Assembly (NCBI RefSeq): GCF_000689395.1
Contig: NZ_HG966617.1
Coordinates: 1,425,274 to 1,489,273, forward strand
Reading direction: 5' to 3'
Source: Candidatus Phaeomarinobacter ectocarpi
GTDB taxonomy: Bacteria > Pseudomonadota > Alphaproteobacteria > CGMCC-115125
Length of the DNA: 64,000 nt
In this document: positions 36,461 through 46,558 of the stretch, piece by piece
Numbering within the stretch: position 1 is the first letter of the stretch
Layout of the letters: each line of letters opens with the position of its first letter
Made by a program: the position numbers and the translations under genes
The notes under the pieces: generated by a model
Databases searched by the model: none
Seen by the model: the letters and a program-made list of their open reading frames with translations, nothing else
What the model was told of the DNA's origin: nothing

Positions 36461-38542
36461 ATGACGTCCAGGTCCCACTCCACCCGCCGTGAGTTCATGC
36501 GCCGCTTTGGGGCGACGGCCGGCTGCTTCGTGACAGCTGCCGCAGGATCCGGTTTTCTGCCCACACTGCGCCCGGCCCGTGCGCAAGAGGCAACCGAGGA
36601 AAGCGTGGCACCGGTCGCTGGTCGACGCGGACTGTTTACCCATGGTGTGGCGTCAGCTGATCCGTCATCGGACGGTGCCATTCTTTGGACGCGCGCCACG
36701 CCGCTGGACAAGTCCGCACGCCCGCTGTCCCTGACCCTTCAGGTGTCGGCGGATGAAACGTTTGCCACCGTTGTCGTGGACCAGCCCGTGTCAGCATCGC
36801 TGGAACAGGACTACACCGTTCGGGTGAGCGTGACCGGTCTCGACCCGGACAGCTGGTACTACTACCGGTTTTTGACAACCGCGGGTGATGTCTCCCGACT
36901 TGGCCGCACACGAACCGCACCTGCCGCCGGCGCGGAGGCTCCCCTGCGCATCGCCATGGCTTCGTGCCAGAACTATGAGCAGGGATTTTTTGGTGCATGG
37001 GCACGCATGGTCAGTGACGATGAAGCCGCGCAACCTGAAGATCAGATACACGCGGTCCTGCATCTGGGTGACTTCATTTATGAAACCAGCCCGGACCTGC
37101 CGGCGGGCCTTGACGCCGCGCGGCGGATTGCGCCGTTCCCGGACGGTGCGACCCTGCCCAGTGGCCGCACCTTCGCGGTCACGGTCACGGACTACCGGCA
37201 TCTGTACAAGAGCTATCTTGAGGACGAGGCCCTGCAGGCCGCCCGCGCCCGCTGGCCGTTCATCTGCACCTGGGATGACCACGAATTCACCAATGACAGT
37301 TGGCAGAGTTATGCCACCTATACCGGTGGCACGGGCCCGGCGCAGGAGCGCAAGGTCTCGGCCAATCAGGCATGGTTTGAATACATGCCCGCGCGCCTTG
37401 ATGGTCCGGCTCATGACTTCAAGCCAACCAACGTGTCAGACGCAGCAGGTGGTGAGCCCGGCGATGGCTACCTGTTGAACGAGCCCAACAACCTTTCCGC
37501 CCTCGCGTCTTTGACGATCTACCGCAGTCTGGAATGGGGCAAGACCGCCTCCATTGTCGTGACCGACACGCGCAGCTATCGGTCACCCCAGCCCATGGAC
37601 GAGGCCCTCGAAGAAGCCATCGGCGCGCCTGCGCCGCCCACCGATATCATCCGTGCCCTTGATGAGGGGCGTGATGCGTCCAATGGAGCGCCACCGGCGT
37701 TTTTCGCCGGCAAGGACGGCGACGTGCCCAATCCGCGTGCGGACAAACCCGCAGCGTCCATCCTGGGCACAGACCAGAAGAAGTGGTTCAAGGAAACGCT
37801 CAAAGGCAGCAGCGCATCCTGGAAACTTTGGGCAAACTCGATCCCCGCCATGCCTATGCGCCTCGACCTGTCGTCTATTCCCTTTCAGGACCTACCGGAC
37901 GCGGTGTTGGGCACCGATGCATGGAACGGCTATCCCGGCGAGTTGCGTGAGCTGATGTCCTTTGTGAAAGACGAAGGCATAGCAGGTGTCGTCTCCTGCG
38001 CCGGCGATTATCACATGCACGGTGCTGCAATTCTCACGACCGACCCGGATGCCGAGACACCTGATGGCGCGGCGCTGGAATTCGCCACATGTGGCATCTC
38101 CTCTTTCACCTTTTTCTCAGGCGCAGAGAGCTTCACCCGTGACCCCGGAAACGCCTTCCGGCCAATGGTCGTCGCCGACGGCCCCAATGGTGAGATGCTT
38201 GAAAATTTCAACCTCACACTCATGCATGGCGTCAGGGCGTCCCTGGCGATGAATTATACAGGCAGCGATACGCTGAGCGGATGGTTGGAAAGCGAAACGG
38301 CAAATCCCTACATCAAATATCTGGACACCAATGCCCATGGCTATGTGGTGCTCACACTGACCGGTGACCAGATCAGTGGCGAGGTGGTGACGGTTGCCAA
38401 TGCCAGCCAGCAACAGTCTTCCAGCGATGCTGCTGATGTCCGTCGCCGTGCAACCTTGACCGCTCCCCTGTGGAAACCAAGCGGGACGCCGCAGCTCAGC
38501 GAGCCTGAATTTGAGGGAACACCGCCCTTCCCGTTCGCCTGA
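36461..38542 (+). CDS. phoD: PhoD-family alkaline phosphatase, Tat-exported
   Basis: 693-aa exported phosphodiesterase/phosphatase. A twin-arginine signal STRREFM (residues 7-13) is followed by a hydrophobic stretch ending near PARAQ, so export through TatABC (encoded at 55.6-57.0 kb) is expected. The N-terminal PhoD_N beta domain (about 55-155) starts FTHGVASADPSSDGAILWTR. The catalytic part shows ASCQNYEQGFF, HLGDFIYE, WDDHEFTND and GDYHMHG, the Fe/Ca ligand motifs. It releases phosphate from organic phosphates. It has GAGG eight bases upstream. No Pho box was seen. Confidence 0.9.
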   Translation: MTSRSHSTRREFMRRFGATAGCFVTAAAGSGFLPTLRPARAQEATEESVAPVAGRRGLFTHGVASADPSSDGAILWTRATPLDKSARPLSLTLQVSADETFATVVVDQPVSASLEQDYTVRVSVTGLDPDSWYYYRFLTTAGDVSRLGRTRTAPAAGAEAPLRIAMASCQNYEQGFFGAWARMVSDDEAAQPEDQIHAVLHLGDFIYETSPDLPAGLDAARRIAPFPDGATLPSGRTFAVTVTDYRHLYKSYLEDEALQAARARWPFICTWDDHEFTNDSWQSYATYTGGTGPAQERKVSANQAWFEYMPARLDGPAHDFKPTNVSDAAGGEPGDGYLLNEPNNLSALASLTIYRSLEWGKTASIVVTDTRSYRSPQPMDEALEEAIGAPAPPTDIIRALDEGRDASNGAPPAFFAGKDGDVPNPRADKPAASILGTDQKKWFKETLKGSSASWKLWANSIPAMPMRLDLSSIPFQDLPDAVLGTDAWNGYPGELRELMSFVKDEGIAGVVSCAGDYHMHGAAILTTDPDAETPDGAALEFATCGISSFTFFSGAESFTRDPGNAFRPMVVADGPNGEMLENFNLTLMHGVRASLAMNYTGSDTLSGWLESETANPYIKYLDTNAHGYVVLTLTGDQISGEVVTVANASQQQSSSDAADVRRRATLTAPLWKPSGTPQLSEPEFEGTPPFPFA

Positions 38543-38594
38543 TGGTCCAGTAGCGTATCTCCCAACAAAAAATTGTATCTGGGAGGACATGTGA

Positions 38595-40034
38595 ATGCCG
38601 ATTGATGATTACGCGGCGCATGATGGGGTTGGCCTTGCCGAACTCGTGCGCAAGAGAGAGGTGACGGCGGGCGAACTGACTGAGGAAGCCCTGAGCCGGA
38701 TCGAGAAACACAATCCGACCCTGAATGCGGTCGTGACGGACATGGCCGATCAGGGCCGCCAGATTGCCGGTGATATTGATGAGGGCGACGCAGCAGCCCC
38801 CTTCGCCGGTGTGCCCTTCCTTCTCAAGGACATCATGGGCGACTTTGAAGGCGTCGCCACCCAGTACGGCTCACGTTTTATTGCCGGAAGTCCGGCTCCG
38901 ACGCACTCCACTCTGACCACGCGGTTTCTGGCAGCGGGTCTTGTCCCTCTCGGCAAAACCAACGTGCCGGAGTTCGGCCTTCTGCCCGTTTCCGAAAGTG
39001 CCCTTTATGGCCCCGCCCGCAATCCCTGGAACCCGGATCATACGCCCGGCGGCTCGTCCGGTGGGTCAGCGGCTGCCGTCGCTGCAGGCATTGTGCCGCT
39101 TGCCCATGCCAATGACGGCGGCGGGTCTATTCGTATTCCAGCATCTTCGTGCGGACTGGTGGGGTTGAAGCCAAGCCGAGCCCGCATTCCACAGGGGCCG
39201 ATGATCGGCGACGCCATGTCCGGCCTGACGACGGACCTTGTTGTCAGCCGAACGGTCCGTGACACGGCGGTTGCTCTGGATATCGCCGCCGGTCCCGAGC
39301 CCGGTGACCCCTATTTTGCGCCGCATCATGACGGCATCTGGTCGGAAGATGTGGGCACGCACCCCGGCAACCTGCGTATCGGATTCACCACCAAGACGCC
39401 CGGCGGTGGTGCCGTTCATGAGGAATGCGCAACGGCAGTCAAAAACACCGCCAAGCTTCTGGAAAGCCTCGGCCATCATGTGGAGGAAGCGTCACCGCCG
39501 CTGGACAACGACATGATGCAGGAAGCCTTCATGGCGATCTGGGCGACAGGCGTAACCCAGCAGATTGAAGTGCAGAACGTGCTGTTCGGCAAAACGCCAA
39601 ATCAGGGTGATCTTGAACCGCTGACTATCGGCTTGTGGGAAGCTGGCAAGCAGATTTCAGGAGCCGACTACCTGAACGCTGTTGCCATGCTTCAGATCAT
39701 GAGCCGCGGCATTGCCCAATGGCATGATGAATATGATTTGTGGCTGACGCCGACGCTTGGCGAACCGCCCCTGCGCATCGGAACCGTGGACATCAATGAA
39801 GGGGACCCGCAGAAGGCCTTTGAGCCGATCCTCGATTATGTACCGTTTACACCTATCGAGAACGCGACGGGTCAGCCGGCCATTTCCCTGCCTTTGCACT
39901 GGACACCTGATGGACTTCCCGTGGGAGTCCATTTTGCCGGCCGTGCAGGCGATGAAGCTACATTGATCCGCATTGCTGCGCAGCTTGAGCAGGCGCAGCC
40001 ATGGATCGACCGTCACCCGCCAATCTGGAATTAG
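38595..40034 (+). CDS. Amidase-signature family enzyme (first of tandem pair)
   Basis: 479-aa amidase. The Ser-cisSer-Lys triad is complete: Lys78 (FLLKDI), Ser154 (GGSSGGS) and Ser178 ([10 protein letters not shown]), with the usual 24-residue gap between the serines. No signal peptide. It resembles cyclic-amide and 6-aminohexanoate-dimer type amidases; substrate unproven. GGAGG precedes ATG 38595. A diverged paralogue starts 10 bp downstream; the two share openings such as [10 protein letters not shown] in the second copy and [10 protein letters not shown] here, so they arose by tandem duplication and are likely co-transcribed. Confidence 0.9.
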   Translation: MPIDDYAAHDGVGLAELVRKREVTAGELTEEALSRIEKHNPTLNAVVTDMADQGRQIAGDIDEGDAAAPFAGVPFLLKDIMGDFEGVATQYGSRFIAGSPAPTHSTLTTRFLAAGLVPLGKTNVPEFGLLPVSESALYGPARNPWNPDHTPGGSSGGSAAAVAAGIVPLAHANDGGGSIRIPASSCGLVGLKPSRARIPQGPMIGDAMSGLTTDLVVSRTVRDTAVALDIAAGPEPGDPYFAPHHDGIWSEDVGTHPGNLRIGFTTKTPGGGAVHEECATAVKNTAKLLESLGHHVEEASPPLDNDMMQEAFMAIWATGVTQQIEVQNVLFGKTPNQGDLEPLTIGLWEAGKQISGADYLNAVAMLQIMSRGIAQWHDEYDLWLTPTLGEPPLRIGTVDINEGDPQKAFEPILDYVPFTPIENATGQPAISLPLHWTPDGLPVGVHFAGRAGDEATLIRIAAQLEQAQPWIDRHPPIWN

Positions 40035-40044
40035 GAAGCACAAC

Positions 40045-41475
40045 ATGACCATTGATGCGTATGCAGACTATGACGGCGTCGGCCTTGCTGAACTTGTCGC
40101 CAAAAAGGAAGTGACACCGCTTGAACTAGTGGACGCGGCCATCGACCGGATTGAGCAGCACAATCCGGCTCTCAATGCGGTTGTCTACAAGGGCTATGAC
40201 GATGCCCGTGAATGGGCAAAGGGGGATCTGCCCGACGGTCCCTTCAAGGGGGTGCCTTTCCTGATCAAGGATCTGGGCGTCAAGGTTGCCAGCTGGCCGG
40301 CGACGTCCGGCTCGCATTACCTGCGCGATTACGTTCCAACTGAAGACAGCATTCTCGCCAAGCGCTACCGCGAAGCCGGGCTGGTATTTGTTGGCAAGAC
40401 CAACACGCCGGAATACGGCATTACGGGCACCAGTGAATCCGCCCGCCTCGGCCCATGCCGTAATCCGTGGAACCCGGATCATATCGCCGGCGGGTCATCC
40501 GGTGGTGCGGCGTCCGCAGTGGGGGCCGGCATCGTCCCCATGGCCCACGCCTCGGATGGTCTGGGGTCTATCCGTATTCCAGCGGCCTGTTGCGGTCTTG
40601 TCGGCATGAAGACCACGCGTGCCCGCAATCCGGATTCCGGCGAGGACGGAGAACGCGCAATGGGGTTCTCCGTGGACCATGTGGTCACACGCACCGTGCG
40701 CGACAGTGCGGCCATGCTGGATGCCACGTGCGCCCCGGAGCCAGACAGCCCCTACCCGCCGCTTCCCTATGAGCGGCCCTTTCTCGAAGAAGTAAGCCGC
40801 ACTCCGGGCAAACTTAAAATCGCGTGCTCCATGGAGACACCAAGCAACGCGCCCATCGACGAAGAGAACGCGGCGGCGTTTGAAAAGACGGTCGCACTTC
40901 TCAAGGAACTTGGTCACGAAGTGGTGGAGCAAGGTCTCGGTGTTGACTACCGCACGCTTTATCGCGCGCAGGGGGCCGTTTCAGCGTCCAACTTTGCCGC
41001 CGCGATGATGGAGCGGTCTGAGATGCTGGGACGCCAGCCGGAACCGGAAGAACTGGAGCCACTGACCTGGCAGATCCTGAAAGCCAGCGAACGCATTTCC
41101 GGACCGCAGGCCTTCTGGGGATGGCGGACACTGCGCAAGCTGTCGCGGCAGATCCTGCACAACCTGGCACCGTTTGACGCGTATCTGTGCCCGGTCATGG
41201 GCACGCCGCCACCCGAAATTGGCTTCATTGATCCAGTCACTTTGGAACCCAAGGAAGTGAACAAGCGGCAGGCGAAGGTCTTCCCGTTCACGCCGCCGTT
41301 CAACTTTACCGGTCAGCCAAGCTTGTCATTGCCCCTGTGGTGGTCGAAGGACAATCTGCCGCTGGGCATGATGTTCACAGGGCGCTACGGCGACGAAGCA
41401 ACGCTCTATCGCTTGGCCGGTCAGCTTGAACAGGCACAGCCATGGGCGAACAAGCGGCCGCCGGTCTGGAGCTAG
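40045..41475 (+). CDS. Amidase-signature family enzyme (second of tandem pair)
   Basis: 476-aa amidase. Lys75 (FLIKDLG), Ser151 (GGSSGGA) and Ser175 ([11 protein letters not shown]) form the triad. The CC after the nucleophile region and the general pattern are close to 6-aminohexanoate-cyclic-dimer hydrolase (NylA) type enzymes; this is similarity, not proof. AGGA lies nine bases before ATG 40045. A strong terminator-like hairpin follows about 80 bp after the stop. Confidence 0.88.
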   Translation: MTIDAYADYDGVGLAELVAKKEVTPLELVDAAIDRIEQHNPALNAVVYKGYDDAREWAKGDLPDGPFKGVPFLIKDLGVKVASWPATSGSHYLRDYVPTEDSILAKRYREAGLVFVGKTNTPEYGITGTSESARLGPCRNPWNPDHIAGGSSGGAASAVGAGIVPMAHASDGLGSIRIPAACCGLVGMKTTRARNPDSGEDGERAMGFSVDHVVTRTVRDSAAMLDATCAPEPDSPYPPLPYERPFLEEVSRTPGKLKIACSMETPSNAPIDEENAAAFEKTVALLKELGHEVVEQGLGVDYRTLYRAQGAVSASNFAAAMMERSEMLGRQPEPEELEPLTWQILKASERISGPQAFWGWRTLRKLSRQILHNLAPFDAYLCPVMGTPPPEIGFIDPVTLEPKEVNKRQAKVFPFTPPFNFTGQPSLSLPLWWSKDNLPLGMMFTGRYGDEATLYRLAGQLEQAQPWANKRPPVWS

Positions 41476-41557
41476 CGCCTTACACTTCAGGCCCTCACAC
41501 CCCCGGCACCTCTCACATGATTGTGTGCGGTGTTGACGTGCACGGCCAAAGCAAACG

Positions 41558-41602
41558 CGGCACCGTTGAGTCGGGGTATCCCAAACTCAACGGTGCCGTT
41601 TT
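41558..41602 (+). terminator. Strong terminator hairpin directly before next gene
   Basis: CGGCACCGTTGAGT and ACTCAACGGTGCCG form a 14-bp perfect stem with a 13-base loop, then TTTT. The T-run ends two bases before the ATG at 41604. It looks like the terminator of the amidase pair, but it also covers the leader of the DUF3179 gene. Confidence 0.85.
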
Positions 41603-41603
41603 C

Positions 41604-43004
41604 ATGTCCAGCTTAGTCCAGTCCATCTCGTCCACCCTGTTCGCGACTATTGTCGCCGCCGGCCTCGTCGTTCTGCCTGCTCACGCACAGGATGTGCGCG
41701 GTGATAGGTCGGAACCCGTGTCCCGGGCGATTGACCTTGTGTCCGACAACCCGCGTGCCGTGACAGATGCGATTGATTACTTCATCAAACGCAAGAACCC
41801 GGATGGTGTTTTTGCCCTGGTGCAGGCCATGCGGTTCCACCGAAATCTACGCCCTGCCCTGGGCGTCGCTGCCAGCAGTATCACCGGTGTTGATCATGGC
41901 GACAGCTGGTTCAAATGGATGGAGTGGCTTCAGCAACAGGATGATCTCGTACCTTTTGATGGGTTTGACGAAAGCCGCGCGCTGTTGCTCGCGCAGATCG
42001 ACCCGAACTTCTATGGCTTCATCTATCCCGGCGTTGCTCACAACATCGCCCTGTGGGAAGCCGTGTGGGGTGGTGTTCTCAAGGACGGTATTCCAGCGCT
42101 CACCAATCCGGAACTGGTGACCGAAAGTGAAGCCGATTATCTGACCGACGATGAACTGGTGTTCGGTGTCGAGATCAATGGTGACGTCAGGGCCTATCCG
42201 CTCCGCATCATGGATTGGCACGAGATGTTCAACGACGTGGTCGGTGGCGTGCCGGTGAGCCTTGCCTATTGCACCCTGTGTGGATCGGGCATCCTGTTCG
42301 AGACAGTCGTGGAGGGCCGTGACACGCCGTTGACCTTTGGGTCCTCCGGCCTGCTCTATCGGTCAAACAAGCTGATGTATGATCACCAAACGCAGAGCCT
42401 GTGGAACCAGTTCACCGGTCGTCCTGTGGTGGGCGATCTCACCGGATCCAGTATTGAGCTCAAGACCCGCCCCGTGACCATCACCACATGGGGGGACTGG
42501 CGGCGCAGCCATCCTGAGACCAGGGTTCTGTCCCTGAACACGGGCTACGACCGCAACTACACACCCGGTGCGCCCTACGCGGACTATTTCAACAGCCCGG
42601 ATCTGATTTTCCCCGCGCCTGTTGATGAAGCAGCACTGCAGCCAAAGGACTATGTGTTTGCCCTGCGCGGGTCGGGCGCCGAAAAGGCCTGGCGTTTGTC
42701 AGCCTTTGAAGGTGGCGCCGTCCTCAATGACATGGCGGGCGTGGTACCCGTCACGCTGATTGGCAATGCCGCAACGCGCACGGTCCGTGCCTATCGCACG
42801 GATGGCCGTGTCTTCAGCAAGACCGATGACCCGTCTGTGCTGGCAGATGAGAATGGAAACTGGGCGGTGTCAGAAGGTGGCCTTTCAGGACCTGACGGAA
42901 CGGTGTTTCACCGCATGCCCGGTCACATTGCTTTCTGGTTCGCTTGGGATGGCTATCTGGGGGACGAAGGCGAATTGGCGGCGCTGGCTGAACCGTCCAA
43001 CTAA
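41604..43004 (+). CDS. DUF3179 exported protein
   Basis: 466-aa protein with a Sec signal peptide (MSSLVQSISSTLFATIVAAG ... AHAQ). Residues about 170-455 form the DUF3179 domain: NGDVRAYPLRIMDWHE, AYCTLCGSG, FGSSGLLYRSNKLMYD and SLWNQFTGRPV are conserved landmarks; the CTLC pair could bind metal. An N-terminal helical region (about 35-160) precedes it. The function of DUF3179 is unknown. ATG 41604 is chosen for the signal peptide, yet there is no ribosome site and a terminator-like hairpin ends two bases before it; ATG 41517 is an in-frame alternative that would hide the signal peptide. Confidence 0.82.
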   Translation: MSSLVQSISSTLFATIVAAGLVVLPAHAQDVRGDRSEPVSRAIDLVSDNPRAVTDAIDYFIKRKNPDGVFALVQAMRFHRNLRPALGVAASSITGVDHGDSWFKWMEWLQQQDDLVPFDGFDESRALLLAQIDPNFYGFIYPGVAHNIALWEAVWGGVLKDGIPALTNPELVTESEADYLTDDELVFGVEINGDVRAYPLRIMDWHEMFNDVVGGVPVSLAYCTLCGSGILFETVVEGRDTPLTFGSSGLLYRSNKLMYDHQTQSLWNQFTGRPVVGDLTGSSIELKTRPVTITTWGDWRRSHPETRVLSLNTGYDRNYTPGAPYADYFNSPDLIFPAPVDEAALQPKDYVFALRGSGAEKAWRLSAFEGGAVLNDMAGVVPVTLIGNAATRTVRAYRTDGRVFSKTDDPSVLADENGNWAVSEGGLSGPDGTVFHRMPGHIAFWFAWDGYLGDEGELAALAEPSN

Positions 43005-43012
43005 ACCGGTTG

Positions 43013-43336
43013 CTAGAGCCCGGCTCCGCTGGTGACTTCCTGGATTTTCAGTTCACCTCCAGACGGAACAATCTGGATCGTGAAGTCCGCGCCAAGGCCA
43101 ACCCGTCGCCATTCGCCGCATTGGTTGGCATGCCGATTGACCCACTGGACCTTAAGATCACCGCCACCGGGAACAATCTCCACTGTCAGGTCGGCATTGG
43201 CTGCGACAACGCTCACCTCGCCAAAAAGCTCAATGCCTTTGATGTTGCAGGCTGACAATGCGTGCGCTGGTTGGCCTGCGGCATACAACGATGCGGCAGT
43301 CACAAGGGCCAACCCAAGGCCTGTAATCGACTTCAT
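43013..43336 (-). CDS. Small exported protein with short beta repeats
   Basis: 107-aa secreted protein. A signal peptide (MKSITGLGLALVTAASLYAAG ... AHA) is followed by a Cys (SACNIKG) and about six units of roughly 11 residues with the pattern acidic/hydrophobic-x-Val/Ile-x-x-Val: ADLTVEIV, GDLKVQWV, ADFTIQIV and GELKIQEV. The central NQCGEWRRV interrupts them. This matches the layout of the DUF6150-type septoil knot family; that assignment is inference. It is convergent with the DUF3179 gene. The role is unknown. Confidence 0.6.
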   Translation of the reverse strand: MKSITGLGLALVTAASLYAAGQPAHALSACNIKGIELFGEVSVVAANADLTVEIVPGGGDLKVQWVNRHANQCGEWRRVGLGADFTIQIVPSGGELKIQEVTSGAGL

Positions 43337-43499
43337 CACGCTACACTCCAAGGGCTCTCTAACTGTCCCAAGGCACCCGAAACAACGTATACGGGTAAAT
43401 GGAACGTAAGGCCAGCCAATCTGAAAGGCGGACAAAGTCGGACGTCCGCACGACATCAAGAACCTTGCAGCGGGACTTGGCCTGCCTTAAGTCTCCGCC

Positions 43500-44897
43500 A
43501 TGAGCAAAATCGACCCCATACACGTTATCGGCGGCGGCCTCGCTGGTTCTGAAGCGGCCTGGCAGATTGCCCGCGCGGGTGTCCCCGTGGTGGTGCATGA
43601 AATGCGCCCGGAACGTGGCACCGATGCCCATCAGACCGGCGGACTGGCGGAGCTCGTCTGCTCCAACTCCTTTAGGTCTGATGACGATGAGTCCAGCGCC
43701 ATTGGACAGCTGCATTATGAGTTGCGGCGTGGCGGGTCACTCATCATGCAGTCAGGCGACGCCAATCAGGTGCCGGCGGGCGGGGCACTGGCGGTAGACC
43801 GAGACGGATTTTCGCAAGCCGTGGAGGCTGCCCTTGAGGCGGACCCGCTGGTGACCATTGACCGGAGGGAGGTTGCGGGCCTGCCGCCGGAAGACTGGAA
43901 AAGCGTGATTGTGGCCACGGGGCCCCTCACCTCGCCGGATCTGGCCAAGGCCATTCAGAAGCTGACCGGTGAGGACGAGCTGGCATTCTTCGATGCCATC
44001 GCGCCCATCGTGAATTTCGATTCCATCAATATGGACAAAGCCTGGTTCCAGTCGCGCTACGACAAGGTCGGCCCCGGCGGCACGGGCGCGGACTACATCA
44101 ACTGCCCGATGGATGAAGAGCAGTACAACGCTTTCCTCGATGCCATTCTTGAAGGTGAGAAAACGGACTTCAAGGAATGGGAAGCCAGCACCCCGTACTT
44201 TGAAGCCTGCCTCCCCATCGAAGTGATGGCGGAACGCGGGCGCGAGACGCTCCGGTATGGGCCGCTTAAACCGGTCGGCTTGACCAACCCGCACAATCCC
44301 GATGTGAAGCCTTACGCTGTCATCCAGCTACGTCAGGACAATGCGCTGGGTACGCTCTACAACATGGTAGGGTTTCAGACGAAGCTGCGGCACGGGGAAC
44401 AGTCGCGGATTTTCAGAACCATTCCCGGACTTGAGAACGCAGTGTTTGCCCGTCTGGGCGGTCTCCATCGCAACACGTTTCTGAACAGCCCGAAGCTGCT
44501 GGATGCAGAGTTGCGCATGAAGGTCATGCCGCGCCTGCGCTTTGCCGGTCAGGTCACCGGCGTCGAGGGCTACATCGAAAGTGCCTCCATCGGCCTGTTG
44601 GCTGGACGCTTCGCCGCAGCGGAAGCGCTCGGCCAAAGACTGACACCGCCGCCGCAGACCTCAGCCCTGGGCGCATTGCTCGGCCATATTACCGGCGGGC
44701 ACATTGATGCAGGCAAAGGGTCGTTCCAGCCGATGAATGTCAATTTTGGATTGTTCCCGCCCGTGGAACACCCCAGAGGTGAAGATGGAAAGCGCGTCCG
44801 CGGCAAGGCAAAGAAGCCTGCCCGCAAGCGCGCTTACACTGACCGCGCCAAATCCGACATCGAAGGCTGGTTCGGGACAAAACTGGCCGCCGAGTAA
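43500..44897 (+). CDS. trmFO: Folate/FAD-dependent tRNA (uracil-54-C5)-methyltransferase
   Basis: 465-aa flavoprotein that makes ribothymidine at position 54 of tRNA using methylene-tetrahydrofolate and FADH2. The FAD motif is [16 protein letters not shown]. The family blocks [42 protein letters not shown] and [13 protein letters not shown] are present. The C-terminus has a basic stretch ([16 protein letters not shown]). It is convergent with the phytoene-synthase-fold gene (12-bp gap), a common alphaproteobacterial neighbour. Confidence 0.95.
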   Translation: MSKIDPIHVIGGGLAGSEAAWQIARAGVPVVVHEMRPERGTDAHQTGGLAELVCSNSFRSDDDESSAIGQLHYELRRGGSLIMQSGDANQVPAGGALAVDRDGFSQAVEAALEADPLVTIDRREVAGLPPEDWKSVIVATGPLTSPDLAKAIQKLTGEDELAFFDAIAPIVNFDSINMDKAWFQSRYDKVGPGGTGADYINCPMDEEQYNAFLDAILEGEKTDFKEWEASTPYFEACLPIEVMAERGRETLRYGPLKPVGLTNPHNPDVKPYAVIQLRQDNALGTLYNMVGFQTKLRHGEQSRIFRTIPGLENAVFARLGGLHRNTFLNSPKLLDAELRMKVMPRLRFAGQVTGVEGYIESASIGLLAGRFAAAEALGQRLTPPPQTSALGALLGHITGGHIDAGKGSFQPMNVNFGLFPPVEHPRGEDGKRVRGKAKKPARKRAYTDRAKSDIEGWFGTKLAAE

Positions 44898-44909
44898 TCC
44901 ACGCAAAAT

Positions 44910-45746
44910 CTAGATGCGTCCGCGCATGGCCCTGGCCATCAGGGATATCTGTCGGCGATAGGCCGGGATCTCCGGCACGCTCCGGTACGGATCAAATCCC
45001 GAGTGGGTGAACATCCGTGCGTAGCCCGGCACCAGGCCCGCGTGCAATCCGGCAGGCAGGACTTCCCGTGCAGTCGGGTCCTTTCGCGTGGTCTCCAATA
45101 GCGAATGGGCGCGAAACGCCACATCGCTGAAGGCACGTGTTATCTCCGGCGTCAGTCGGCCTGAGAAAAGTGCATCTTCCTGCCCGGCAATGTGGTCTGC
45201 GGGAAGCAGCGCGATCTGGTTTCCTGCCGCGGACCCAAATCGTTTCAGCATTTCAACCAATCCGTAGGCAGCGGCGAACCCAGACAGTTTGTCGGCCATA
45301 TCGGCTGTGCCAAGGATTGTGCCAGCCATGGTCATGATGCTGCCCTCAGCCCGCCGCGCGTGGCTTTCCATGGCGGCCAGATCAGCAAACGGAAGCTCGC
45401 TCATTTCGTCTTCCCGCGCGTCAAGCCAGTTGTGAAACCCCTCTGCAGGAAGCGACCCGGCCTCAATGGCGGCAGCAAGCGACGGAACAAGTTCATGGCC
45501 CGGGTGTTCACCTTGGTAGATGGATCCAATGGTATCGCGCCACCACTGAAACCGGATGGCGCCAAGCATCGGTTCTGATACCAGCCCGGGAATGCGCTTC
45601 AACTCCTGATCAAGGGCGTAGAGCGCAAACAGATGCGGGCGCGACTCCGCAGGCGCAAACAGCGCTGACAGAAAACGGTCGCTGTCGGTGCGGCGCAGCT
45701 GCTCGGAAACTGCGACCGGCAAAAGAGAAGTTTCTGCGTCAGACAC
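44910..45746 (-). CDS. Squalene/phytoene-synthase-fold protein, NDUFAF6-like
   Basis: 278-aa protein of the squalene/phytoene synthase superfamily. GAIRFQWWRDTI is kept, but the aspartate-rich prenyl-diphosphate motifs are degenerate (LDAREDEM). This points to the NDUFAF6 group, linked in mitochondria to complex I assembly, and not to carotenoid synthesis. No carotenoid genes are nearby. GTG 45746 has AGGA about eleven bases upstream. Confidence 0.75.
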   Translation of the reverse strand: MSDAETSLLPVAVSEQLRRTDSDRFLSALFAPAESRPHLFALYALDQELKRIPGLVSEPMLGAIRFQWWRDTIGSIYQGEHPGHELVPSLAAAIEAGSLPAEGFHNWLDAREDEMSELPFADLAAMESHARRAEGSIMTMAGTILGTADMADKLSGFAAAYGLVEMLKRFGSAAGNQIALLPADHIAGQEDALFSGRLTPEITRAFSDVAFRAHSLLETTRKDPTAREVLPAGLHAGLVPGYARMFTHSGFDPYRSVPEIPAYRRQISLMARAMRGRI

Positions 45747-45868
45747 GCCCGTGGATCCTTGATAAATACGTCACGCGCACAAGGTAGTGCATAGACGGAA
45801 ATTCACCAGTCATTGGCGCGCCATTTGTGGCGACGCCGCCAAAGTAATCGAGTTCAGGAGCATTCTTC

Positions 45869-46474
45869 ATGACCATCACCCTCCCCGACCTGCCCTATGC
45901 CCATGATGCGCTTGAACCGCATATGTCGAAGACGACATTTGAATTCCACCACGACAAACATCACCAGAAATATGTCGATACCCTCAACGGGTTGATCGAC
46001 GGCACGAACCTTGAGGGCAAGAGCCTTGAAGACATCATTGCCGCTGCCAAAGGTGATGACTCCAAGAAGAAGCTGTTCAATCAGGCCGCGCAGGTGTGGA
46101 ACCACACATTCTTCTGGAATTCCATGAGCCCCGATGGCGGCGGCGAGCCGGTAGGAAAACTCGCCGATGCCATCAAGCGCGGCTTTGGGTCGTTCGACGA
46201 TTTCAAGACTCAGTTTTCAGAGGCGGCGGCAGGGGAATTTGGCTCCGGCTGGGCGTGGTTGGTTTCCGACAAGGACGGAAAGCTCAGTGTCATGAGCACC
46301 CATGATGCTGATCTGCCTCTTGCCCATGGCGCGATCGCCCTTCTGACAATCGATGTCTGGGAACACGCCTACTATCTCGACTATCAGAACAAGCGTCCCG
46401 ATTACATCTCGACCTATCTGGACAAACTGGTGAACTGGGAATTTGCAGCAGAGAACTACGCAGCCATTTCCTGA
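45869..46474 (+). CDS. sodB: Iron superoxide dismutase
   Basis: 201-aa Fe-type superoxide dismutase. Metal ligands are His27 (FEFHHDKHH), the His of QVWNHTFFW, and Asp and His of DVWEHAYYLDY. The Gln in AAQVWNHTF is the iron-type outer-sphere residue. It removes superoxide in the cytoplasm. GGAG lies nine bases upstream of ATG 45869. A strong bidirectional terminator follows. Confidence 0.95.
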   Translation: MTITLPDLPYAHDALEPHMSKTTFEFHHDKHHQKYVDTLNGLIDGTNLEGKSLEDIIAAAKGDDSKKKLFNQAAQVWNHTFFWNSMSPDGGGEPVGKLADAIKRGFGSFDDFKTQFSEAAAGEFGSGWAWLVSDKDGKLSVMSTHDADLPLAHGAIALLTIDVWEHAYYLDYQNKRPDYISTYLDKLVNWEFAAENYAAIS

Positions 46475-46500
46475 TTGGTTCATGTGCTTAAGGCAAAGAA

Positions 46501-46535
46501 AAACGGCGCTGCCTCGAAGTGAGGCAGCGCCGTTT
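46501..46535. terminator. Bidirectional intrinsic terminator
   Basis: AAACGGCGCTGCCTC, loop GAAGT, GAGGCAGCGCCGTTT: a 15-bp perfect stem. The minus strand then reads TTCTTT; the plus strand has GTGTTTGTTG. It serves sodB (+) and the convergent membrane-protein gene (-). Confidence 0.9.
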
Positions 46536-46558
46536 GTGTTTGTTGTCAGAGCGTTGAA

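Noticed and set aside
44910-45746. Carotenoid/phytoene synthase
   Set aside because: The Asp-rich substrate motifs are degenerate and no carotenoid genes are near; NDUFAF6-like is a better fit.
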